Shown here: positions 15,610 through 22,801 of the stretch, one piece after another
Numbering within the stretch: position 1 is the stretch's first letter
Layout of the letters: every line of letters starts with the position of its first letter
Assembly: GCA_964568855.1 (NCBI GenBank)
Contig: CAZMSD010000039.1
Span: 1-37,800 of the forward strand
Length of the DNA stretch: 37,800 nt
From: CAZMSD01 sp964568855
GTDB lineage: Bacteria; CAIWAD01
Reading direction: 5' to 3'
Notes under the pieces: model-generated
Told to the model about the DNA's origin: nothing
The model's database searches: none
What the model saw: only the letters and a program-made list of their open reading frames with translations
Made by a program: the position numbers and the translations under genes

Positions 15610-16761
15610 ATGCGAAACGACTACCAGTATGCGCTGATCATCTGCCGAAAGAACGGCGAGCAGGCGGGGCAGGCCTCCGTGCGGGTGGACTGGAATCCCG
15701 CCCTAGAGTGCTTCCGATTCTCCGAGCTGCGCTCCGGCAGAGAGCCGGCGGCCGGGGAGGCCTGCTCCATTCAACCGATCTGGCACCGCAACACAGGTCC
15801 GCCCTACGTGGAAGGCTTCCGGATCCGTCGCACCTGTGAAACCGGCGTCGACCAGGGAAACGGCGCGAGTCGGGCTTTCACCACCGCTTACTTCGCGGAC
15901 CTTTCTGCCAAAGCCGCCACAGCCATGGTGGAAAAGGGAATCCTGGAAGGCGGTGAAACCTATCGCAGCGTCGTGGTGGCCTATGAATCACAGCGGGACG
16001 CGGAGAGCGACTCCCGCGGCATGTCGCAGGTGAGGAGACTGGAGGAGGCGGCGCCGCTGAAGGAAGCCTTGCTGGCGGATTTCCTGGAGCGCTCGGCGCA
16101 GGCCGGTCTGCGGCACGAGGTCGATTTCCAGGTCTTCGCGCCCGGGGCTGTGCTTGACGAGCTCGTCGACATTTGTCGCCGGGCGGGCGATCGCGGCCAG
16201 GAGGCCGGGGGCATGCTGATCGGGCACCTGCACCGCGACTCAGGACTGCCCGACGTGTTCGCCGGAATCACGGCGCAGATCCCTGCCCGTCACACGGTCG
16301 GCGAGAGAGACCGCCTGACCTTCACCCCGGAGACCTGGACGGACATGCGCGCCGCCGTGGAGCTGAGGAACCGGGACGAGTTGCTGCTTGGCTGGTACCA
16401 CTCGCACCCGATCCGCGCCTGGTGCGAAGCATGCCCGCCGCGGAAACGCAGCGAATGCAGCTACGCCAGCGACTATTTCTCGGAGCAGGACCGCGTGCTG
16501 CACCGCACGGTGTTTCCCCTGCCGTATCACACGGCCATCGTGGTCAACGATCCGGATCCGGAGGCGATCACGCTTTCAGCTTTCGGCTGGCGTGAAGGCA
16601 GAATCGAAGCCCGCGGCATCCGTGTGCTGGACGGCGGGGGAAGTGCCGGCAACTGGCGACCGGAATTTCCGAGAAGCGAACAAGGAGGGAACGATGCCGA
16701 ACGACGACCGCCCGCGGAGGATCCCGAACGGCCTTGCGGAGTTGCTCAGCTCCCTGGGTGA
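15610..16761 (+). CDS. JAMM/MPN metallopeptidase (deubiquitinase-like) with unknown N-terminal domain
   Basis: 383 residues from ATG 15610. Residues 1-170 form an unrecognised, partly beta domain (ALIICRKNGEQAGQ; SIQPIWHRNTG). Residues about 175-345 are a JAB/MPN domain: E198 in QEAGGMLIGH, the zinc-binding GWYHSHP (H264, H266), and SEQD (S291, D294). The usual 7-residue spacing between H-S-H-P and S-x-x-D is expanded by about 17 residues containing C272, C275 and C283, perhaps an extra metal site. Known: JAMM enzymes hydrolyse isopeptide or peptide bonds after Ub-like C-termini. It could trim the Ubl or remove conjugates. The last ~45 residues are a Gly/Pro/Arg-rich tail that arises because this frame overlaps the ATPase gene by 68 nt. 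Confidence 0.85.
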   Translation: MRNDYQYALIICRKNGEQAGQASVRVDWNPALECFRFSELRSGREPAAGEACSIQPIWHRNTGPPYVEGFRIRRTCETGVDQGNGASRAFTTAYFADLSAKAATAMVEKGILEGGETYRSVVVAYESQRDAESDSRGMSQVRRLEEAAPLKEALLADFLERSAQAGLRHEVDFQVFAPGAVLDELVDICRRAGDRGQEAGGMLIGHLHRDSGLPDVFAGITAQIPARHTVGERDRLTFTPETWTDMRAAVELRNRDELLLGWYHSHPIRAWCEACPPRKRSECSYASDYFSEQDRVLHRTVFPLPYHTAIVVNDPDPEAITLSAFGWREGRIEARGIRVLDGGGSAGNWRPEFPRSEQGGNDAERRPPAEDPERPCGVAQLPG

Positions 16762-18400
16762 CGGATCCCTGCAGGGAGACGAAGAGTCCATGATGGAGCT
16801 GCAGGAAGTGCTGGGGCCGGGCGCAGTGGATCCCCGCGTGCTGCCGATCCTAAATCACTTGCTGCACAAGATCGCCATCTACCGGGAAAGCCTGAGCCAG
16901 GCGGAGGAAGTGAAGCAGGAACTGAAGGCGATCGTCGAGAGGCTGACCTCCCCGCCCCAGTACCCGGCGGTCTTCATCGACTATGTCGGTGACGCCGTTC
17001 CTCCCCAGGCGCTGGTGGGATTCGGCGGAGGCAGGCACGTGGTCGGTTGCGGCGAAACCGAGTTCTTCGATTCGCTGCATCCCGGCGACGAGGTGCTGCT
17101 CCCCGAGGCGAAGAACGTGATCGTCGCCCATCTGAAGCGCCCCGTGACGACATGCGGCGAGACGGCGACCTTCGAGCGTTACACCGATGACGGGCGGCTG
17201 GTTTTGTCCACCCAGCACGGGGCGGAGGTGCTGGTGGAGCCGGCCCTCGGCCTGAGGGAGCTGGAGCTGGGATCCGGCGACAAGGTGCTCTGGAACAACC
17301 ACTGCCTGATGGCCTTCGACCGAGTGTCACGCAGGCCGGAGGAGGAACTCGGCCTGGAGGACACTCCCGATGTCACCTTCGACGACATCGGCGGGCAGGA
17401 CGAGGCCATCAGGAAGATGCAGGACGCCTTCTTCGCTCCGCTGGTCAATCCCGATCTGTCGGACAAGTACAGCCTCAAGGGCCTGATCTCCTGCATGGAA
17501 GTGGGCCCGCCCGGCAACGGCAAGACCATGATGGCCCAGGCCCTCGCCAACTGGGCGGCAAGCGTATCACCGACCGGGAATTGCCTCTTCAGCAACCAGG
17601 GGCCCGGGGATCATCGCGATCCCTTGTACGGCAACAGCGAGCGCAACCTTCGCCAGCCCTTCCAGGCCGCGCGCAAGGCCCTGGACGAGGTCCCCGAGCG
17701 TCCCGTGATCCTGTTCTACGACGAGATCGATTCCATCGGCAGCCAGCGCGGATCCTCGATTTCCACGGCCATCGACGACCGAGTGATCGCCACGTTCCTG
17801 ACCGAACTCTCCGGCTTCAAGAAGCGCGAGAAGCTCTTCGTACTTGCCGCCACCAACAGGCGCGACCTGCTGGACAGCGCGCTGATGCGCCCGGGCAGGC
17901 TGGGCGACGAGGTGATCGTGGTCCAGAAACCCAACATCGAGGGAGCCCGGGCGATTTTCGGCGTGCACTTCCGCGCGCAGGTACCCTACCGCCATCGCAG
18001 CGGAAGTTCCGACGAGAACCGCAGTCTGATCATCGAGAGTGCCGTGTCACGGATCTTCTCGCCCAACGGCGACAACGAGCTGGGCAGGCTGAAGTTCCGG
18101 GACGACAGCGAGCGCCCGGTCCTCTCCTCCGACCTGATCAGCGGCGCCTCGATCGCCAACATCGCCAATCGCGCGAAGCAGGCGGCCTGCCTGCGCGAAG
18201 CCAGGACGGGCGAGGAAGGGATCACCATGGAGGACGTGCTGGACGCCGTCGCCGCCGAATGCGAGACCCTCTGGGGCAACCTGAGCAGGAGGAACTGTCA
18301 CGTCTACCTGGACGACCTGCCGCAGGACCTGGACGTGGTCTCGCTGACCCGGAACGAGCGCAAGGTGGGCAGGGTCCATCGCTACTTCAAGGTGGCTTGA
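16694..18400 (+). CDS. ARC/Mpa-like proteasomal AAA ATPase
   Basis: 568 residues from ATG 16694, with AAGGAGGG immediately upstream and starting inside the JAMM gene's tail. Layout: a helical/coiled-coil segment (about 50-85), OB-like beta domain (about 90-215, with YVGDAVPPQALVGFGGGRHVV), then one AAA module: VTFDDIGGQDEAI, Walker A GPPGNGKT (271-278), Walker B VILFYDEID (D343, E344), sensor-1 N388 in AATNRRD, and Arg fingers in ALMRPGRLG (R399, R402). These features match actinobacterial ARC/Mpa, which recognise pupylated proteins through the coiled coil and unfold them. The C-terminus is VGRVHRYFKVA; it lacks the terminal GQYL or HbYX motif used to dock the 20S core. No proteasome core genes are in the window. 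Known relatives place it with pupylation; its partner protease here is unknown. Confidence 0.88.
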   Translation: MPNDDRPRRIPNGLAELLSSLGDGSLQGDEESMMELQEVLGPGAVDPRVLPILNHLLHKIAIYRESLSQAEEVKQELKAIVERLTSPPQYPAVFIDYVGDAVPPQALVGFGGGRHVVGCGETEFFDSLHPGDEVLLPEAKNVIVAHLKRPVTTCGETATFERYTDDGRLVLSTQHGAEVLVEPALGLRELELGSGDKVLWNNHCLMAFDRVSRRPEEELGLEDTPDVTFDDIGGQDEAIRKMQDAFFAPLVNPDLSDKYSLKGLISCMEVGPPGNGKTMMAQALANWAASVSPTGNCLFSNQGPGDHRDPLYGNSERNLRQPFQAARKALDEVPERPVILFYDEIDSIGSQRGSSISTAIDDRVIATFLTELSGFKKREKLFVLAATNRRDLLDSALMRPGRLGDEVIVVQKPNIEGARAIFGVHFRAQVPYRHRSGSSDENRSLIIESAVSRIFSPNGDNELGRLKFRDDSERPVLSSDLISGASIANIANRAKQAACLREARTGEEGITMEDVLDAVAAECETLWGNLSRRNCHVYLDDLPQDLDVVSLTRNERKVGRVHRYFKVA

Positions 18401-18434
18401 GCAGGCCGGAAGAACACTTCTAAGGACAATGGTT

Positions 18435-20288
18435 ATGAAACGTAGCACGAGAACCGATTCCGCCGGACCATTGAGGAAGGGACCGCTCCGGCTGCCCAAG
18501 CTGACGGGCGCGGACGTGGAAGTTGCCAACTTCGTCGAGGATTCCGACAGCCTCTACGGCAGCGGTCGGGAAGCCTCCGGTGAGCTGCTGAAGCGTTTCG
18601 ACGGTCTCCCCGGTCACACGTGGTACACGGAACGAAGCTGGCGCGCTTCGGACGAAGGATCGACGCTGGAGGATGATTCCTCCACGGCCCTGGTGCCGCT
18701 GGACTCGAACAATGGCGGGGACGGGTCACCGGGGCATGATACCGGTTCGGGATCCCGGATCCTGAGTGCCGGCGGCCATCGCTCGAGCGCCCGATCGACA
18801 CCGTACGCGTCCGGGTACAGCTCGAGCCCGTACCAGGACGGCTATGCCTACGGCGACGGCGCCTATGGCTATTCCGGTTCCTGGGCCTGGGGCTGCACTT
18901 CGCAGGACTACGGCCGCAAGTTCCTGCCCGCCAACGGCGGCTGCGCATACATCGATCTGAGTCACCTGGAACTCTGCATTCCCGAGGTTCTGTCGGCGCG
19001 CGGGCACGTGGCCGCGTATCACGCCATGCTGCGCCTGGCCGGGGAGGCCCTTCACGCCGCCAACCAAGAAAGGTCCGCGGACCGCCGGATCCGGGTGCTG
19101 GTGAATTCCAGCGACGGGCAGGACCACTCCTACGGAGCGCACCTGAACGTCCTGATCACGCGCAGGTGTTACGACAACATCTTCAACAGGAGACTGCACC
19201 TGCTGTTGCTCCTGGGTTCCTTCCAGGTGTCGATGATCGTCATCACCGGCCAGGGCAAGGTGGGCAGCGAAGACGGAGCGCCCTGGACGCCCTTCCAGTT
19301 GTCCCAGCGCGCGGATTTCTTCACCTGCATCGTCGCCGCCTGGACTACGCACAACCGCCCGCTGGTCAACAGCCGCAACGAAGCGCTGGTGGGAAACCAG
19401 TACGGCGGCTACGGGACTGATCGCGACCTGGGCGAAGTGCTGGATTCCACGCATGCCAGGGTGCACTGCATCTTCCACGATGCCTCGCTGTCCGAGGCGG
19501 CCTGCCTGCTGAAAGTGGGCCTGATGCAGATCCTGCTCTGCATGCTCGAGGCGGAGGTCCCCCTGCCCTTCGAGAGCCTGGCGCTGGAGGATCCGCTGGC
19601 CGCCCTGCACACCTGGAGCCACGATCCCGGCCTGTCGCACACGGCGCGCACGGTGGACGGATCACAGTTGACGGCGGTGGATCTGCAATCGAGGTTCTAC
19701 GAGGCCGCGGCCGACTTCGTCGAGGGCGGAGGCTGCGAGGGTTTCGTCCCGGGCGCCGCGGAGATCATCGAGTTGTGGGGTGATACGCTGAACAAGCTGC
19801 AGCGCAGGGACATCGAAGCCCTGGCGCCGAGGCTGGACTGGACACTGAAGTACAGCATTCTCCAGGGCGTCCTGGACCAGCGGAAGGACCTTGACTGGAA
19901 ATCGCCGGAACTGAAAGTGCTGGATCATCTCTATTCCTCGCTGGACGAGGACGGCCTGTTCTGGAAGTACAACGCAGGGTTCATGGAGCGCGTGGTCTCC
20001 GAAGAGGAGATCCTGGACTTGATGGCCGCGCCCCCGGAAGACACCAGGGCCTACGCCAGGGCGCACCTGCTGCGCCGCGCCGGCGCCGAGGGGATCTCCG
20101 CGGTGGACTGGGATTCCATGCGCTTCAAGATCAAGGGTTCCGGGCGCTGGCCGGATTACCGGACCCTGCAGATGCACGATCCCCTGTCATACACCAGGGC
20201 GGAGACCCGGGAGATCTTCTCACTGGATTCGTTGACCGAGATCCTGGACGCCCTGGAGCACATTGGAAAACACGTACCCGTTCAATAA
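18435..20288 (+). CDS. Dop-like PafA-superfamily protein with a long Ser/Gly/Tyr-rich insertion
   Basis: 617 residues from ATG 18435 (AAGGA 8 nt upstream; the ATG at 18429 is too close). Family landmarks: LTGADVEVANF near 25-32 in place of G-x-E-x-E (D27 replaces the first Glu, E29 kept); YIDLSHLELCIPE with the catalytic-type D174; DHSYGAHLNVLI; MIVITGQGKVG; PFQLSQRADFF; RPLVNSRNEALV; and LLKVGLMQILLCMLE. A PafA/Dop C-terminal domain follows with RLDWTLKYSIL and DTRAYARAHLLRR. Between D27 and D174 lies a roughly 100-residue insertion, low-complexity and rich in Ser, Gly and Tyr (about 111-153), at the place where Dop carries its Dop-loop. PafA lacks any such loop, so a deamidase/depupylase-like role is favoured. 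The gene ends 12 nt before the Pup-like gene. Activity is not proven because one acidic motif residue is changed. Confidence 0.82.
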   Translation: MKRSTRTDSAGPLRKGPLRLPKLTGADVEVANFVEDSDSLYGSGREASGELLKRFDGLPGHTWYTERSWRASDEGSTLEDDSSTALVPLDSNNGGDGSPGHDTGSGSRILSAGGHRSSARSTPYASGYSSSPYQDGYAYGDGAYGYSGSWAWGCTSQDYGRKFLPANGGCAYIDLSHLELCIPEVLSARGHVAAYHAMLRLAGEALHAANQERSADRRIRVLVNSSDGQDHSYGAHLNVLITRRCYDNIFNRRLHLLLLLGSFQVSMIVITGQGKVGSEDGAPWTPFQLSQRADFFTCIVAAWTTHNRPLVNSRNEALVGNQYGGYGTDRDLGEVLDSTHARVHCIFHDASLSEAACLLKVGLMQILLCMLEAEVPLPFESLALEDPLAALHTWSHDPGLSHTARTVDGSQLTAVDLQSRFYEAAADFVEGGGCEGFVPGAAEIIELWGDTLNKLQRRDIEALAPRLDWTLKYSILQGVLDQRKDLDWKSPELKVLDHLYSSLDEDGLFWKYNAGFMERVVSEEEILDLMAAPPEDTRAYARAHLLRRAGAEGISAVDWDSMRFKIKGSGRWPDYRTLQMHDPLSYTRAETREIFSLDSLTEILDALEHIGKHVPVQ

Positions 20289-20300
20289 GGAATCGAAGAC

Positions 20301-20504
20301 ATGAACGAAACAACCAGACGCCTCCCGCTGCAGGACGGGACCGAGAATCACGCGAGTCGGCAGCAAACGCCCTCCGAAAATCTGGCCGCCACGCGCGCGG
20401 CCGCCGCCGAGTTGCTGGCGGCCGGGGACGAAGCGATCAGGAAGGCGCTCTCCAAGGACAGCGAGCGATTCCTCGGCGCCACCAGGCAGTCCGGCGGGCA
20501 ATAG
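20301..20504 (+). CDS. Pup-like prokaryotic ubiquitin-like protein ending in GGQ
   Basis: 67 residues from ATG 20301 (AAGGA upstream). The first 30 residues are polar and disordered-looking; residues about 26-58 are helical (LAATRAAAAELLAAGDEAIRKAL... then SERFL). The C-terminus is ATRQSGGQ. The layout and the end closely parallel actinobacterial Pup, about 64 residues with a disordered N-terminus, an amphipathic helix, and ...FVRAYVQKGGQ. Known: the terminal Gln must be deamidated by Dop to Glu before PafA ligation. It sits between the Dop-like and PafA-like genes, which strengthens the call. UBact proteins of other Gram-negatives usually end in R-(T/S)-G-E/Q, so this looks closer to Pup. 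No Cys or Trp. Confidence 0.87.
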   Translation: MNETTRRLPLQDGTENHASRQQTPSENLAATRAAAAELLAAGDEAIRKALSKDSERFLGATRQSGGQ

Positions 20505-20589
20505 CCGGAATTACCGGCCCGTCGACTGGCCGGCCGCATGCTGTACTTCAGGCCGCCGGCAGACTTCATGCAAAGGGAGGGTTTCCGTG

Positions 20590-22143
20590 ATGCACCGCAC
20601 CTTGATGGGCGTGGAAACGGAATACGCGATGGCCGCGATGGATTCCCGCGGGGAGCGGATCGACCAGTCCACCGCCGCGGAGTGGCTGATCGACGGGGTA
20701 CGCAGGGGCCGGCATCTCGCCTCGGGACCCCGGCGCTTTTTCCTGGAGAACTCGGCGCTGCTCTACAAGGACACGGGCGACCACCCGGAGTTCTGCACTC
20801 CCGAATGCGCCGATCCCGACCAACTGGTGTGCTACATCCGTGCCGGCGACCGCCTGTTGGAACGACTCGCCGACGCGCTGCCCCAGCGCACCTGGGGGGT
20901 GATCCACGAGGCCTGGGTCTCCCGCTGCAACGTGGACTACGACGCGAACACGACCTGGGGAAGCCACGAGTCCTACTTGTGCACCAGCACCCACCAACGG
21001 ATCGTGCCGCACCTGCTGCCGCACCTCGTAACACGCATCCTGTACACGGGAGCGGGGGGCTTCGACCCTCGCTCTCACGGCCTGGTGTTCTCGATCTCGC
21101 CTCGCGTGGGCTTCCTCGAGCACGTCCTGTCTGGTTCTTCCACCAACGGTCGCGGGATCGTGCACACCAAGGACGAGGCCCTGTGCAAGGGCTACAGCCG
21201 GCTCCACCTGCTCTGCGGAGAAAGTCTCTGCTCCGACACCGGCGCCTGGCTCAGGGCGGCAACGACGGCGCTGATAGTCAAGATGATCGACGCGGGCCTC
21301 GAGCCGGGGAGCGGGCTCGAACTGAGCTCGCCGCTGCTGTCCATGCGGATCCTGGCCGCCGACACCACCCTGCAGTCCCGAATTTCCACGGCCTCCGGAT
21401 TCATGACGGCTCTGGCCGTACAGCGCTGCTACCTGGAGCAGGCCGAAGCGAACCTGGACGCGCCCTGCATGCCCGCATGGGCCGAAACGGCCTGCCGCCG
21501 CTGGCGCCGGATCCTGGATTCCCTCGAGCATGATCCCGCCTCGCTGGCGGGCGCGCTCGACTGGATGATCAAGCAGTCGTTGTACAAGCGCCAGGCGGCC
21601 GAGTGGGGCATCGACTGGGAAGCGTTGTCCACGTGGCACATGCTGCTCAATTTCGTGGGATCCGCCCTGGAGGACCTCTCGCCGAGTCGCGCGAACGCCG
21701 GCCTGCGGGCGTGGCGCGAAATCCTCTCCCGGGATGATCGCAAGCTCTTGAAGCAGGCGCTGGGTCGGAGGCTGGAAAAGCACGGCATGCGCCTGGAAAT
21801 GCTGCCCTCCGTGCTAGAATTCCGGCAGCGGATCCACGAGATCGACAAGTGTTTCGGGCAGCTGGGCGAGCGCGGAATCTTCAACGCCCTCGACCGTGCC
21901 GGTGTTCTGAACCACAGGATCCCGGAAGTGGATCTCGGTGAAGAGCCGCTGCGACGTCCTCCCCCTGAGGGCCGGGCCAGAATCCGCGGGGAAGTCATTC
22001 GGCGCTTTTCGCGCCGCCCCGCGGGAGAAGTCGCCTGCAGCTGGTCGAGTATTACGGACAAGGCAGCGTCGAAGCGCCTGGACCTGAGCGACCCCTTCGC
22101 CAGCGAAGAGAAATGGATCAAGATCGAGCAGGCGGTCGAGTAG
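20590..22143 (+). CDS. PafA-like Pup ligase family protein
   Basis: 517 residues from ATG 20590 (GGGAGG 9 nt upstream; GTG 20587 also possible). The signature MGVETEYAMA gives E9, and LLYKDTGDHPEFCTPEC gives D61, corresponding to the Glu and catalytic Asp of PafA, with the short spacing typical of PafA and no Dop-loop. Further family blocks: DANTTWGSHESYLC, VTRILYTGAGGF, FSISPRVGFLEHV, RGIVHTKDEALCKGYSRLHLLCGES, and the C-terminal-domain segments ALDWMIKQSLYKR and RARIRGEVIRRF. Usual PafA length is about 450-480, so it is slightly long. Known: PafA phosphorylates the Pup C-terminal Glu and links it to substrate lysines. The gene follows Pup by 85 nt and ends 9 nt from the convergent msrA stop, closing the cluster. 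Ligase is the best assignment; deamidase cannot be excluded. Confidence 0.85.
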   Translation: MHRTLMGVETEYAMAAMDSRGERIDQSTAAEWLIDGVRRGRHLASGPRRFFLENSALLYKDTGDHPEFCTPECADPDQLVCYIRAGDRLLERLADALPQRTWGVIHEAWVSRCNVDYDANTTWGSHESYLCTSTHQRIVPHLLPHLVTRILYTGAGGFDPRSHGLVFSISPRVGFLEHVLSGSSTNGRGIVHTKDEALCKGYSRLHLLCGESLCSDTGAWLRAATTALIVKMIDAGLEPGSGLELSSPLLSMRILAADTTLQSRISTASGFMTALAVQRCYLEQAEANLDAPCMPAWAETACRRWRRILDSLEHDPASLAGALDWMIKQSLYKRQAAEWGIDWEALSTWHMLLNFVGSALEDLSPSRANAGLRAWREILSRDDRKLLKQALGRRLEKHGMRLEMLPSVLEFRQRIHEIDKCFGQLGERGIFNALDRAGVLNHRIPEVDLGEEPLRRPPPEGRARIRGEVIRRFSRRPAGEVACSWSSITDKAASKRLDLSDPFASEEKWIKIEQAVE

Positions 22144-22152
22144 TGGAGCGGT

Positions 22153-22764
22153 TCACTTCTCCTTCCAGGCGCGGTCGATGAAGGCCGACCTTCCGGAACC
22201 CGCCTTGTAGGCCCCGTATTGCTGGGGTTTCTTCCTGTAGTACATCTGGTGATACTCCTCGGCGGGATAGAACTCCGCGGCGGGAAGAACCTCTGTCGCG
22301 ATGGGATGTTCGAATCGTCCGGATGCTTCGAGAGCGCTCTTGGATTCCAGGGCCGTCCGGCGCTGATCGGCGTCGTGATAGAACACGGCCGTGCGGTACT
22401 GAGATCCGCGGTCGACGAACTGGCCATCCAGGTCCGTGGGATCGATATTGTACCAGAAGACTTCCAGCAGCTCGCGGTAGCTCGTCCCGGCGGGGTCGAA
22501 GACGATCCGCACAACCTCCAGGTGACCCGTCTCGCCCTCGCAGACTTCCTGGTACGTGGGATTCTCCACCGTGCCGCCCGTGTAGCCCACGGTTGTGGAA
22601 ACGACTCCCGGCAACTTGTCGTAGGGCGGCTGCATGCACCAGAAGCAGCCTCCGGCGAAAGTTGCGATCGCATGGTTCTCGGGCATACTCTGCTCCTTCT
22701 TCGTGCAGCACGCCGTCACGCCGGCCAGCGCGACGGCCAGGATTCCCGCATGCAGGAGATTCAT
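22153..22764 (-). CDS. msrA: Peptide-methionine (S)-S-oxide reductase, lipoprotein form
   Basis: 203 residues from ATG 22764 with AAAGGAGT upstream. A short signal ends in a lipobox-like VTAC (Cys19), so the protein is probably lipid-anchored in the periplasm. The catalytic motif is GGCFWC (C40), followed by VSTTVGYTGGTVENPTYQEV and TGHLEVVRIVFDP, all typical MsrA. QYRTAVFYHDADQRRTALES and EFYPAEEYHQMYY are the later conserved MsrA blocks. It reduces methionine S-sulfoxide in oxidised proteins. It is convergent with the PafA-like gene and lies upstream of the MFS transporter on the opposite strand to the conjugation cluster, so it is likely unrelated to it. Confidence 0.92.
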   Translation of the reverse strand: MNLLHAGILAVALAGVTACCTKKEQSMPENHAIATFAGGCFWCMQPPYDKLPGVVSTTVGYTGGTVENPTYQEVCEGETGHLEVVRIVFDPAGTSYRELLEVFWYNIDPTDLDGQFVDRGSQYRTAVFYHDADQRRTALESKSALEASGRFEHPIATEVLPAAEFYPAEEYHQMYYRKKPQQYGAYKAGSGRSAFIDRAWKEK

Positions 22765-22801
22765 TCGTACTCCTTTCCTAATCCGGCATTACTGCTGCGT
22801 A

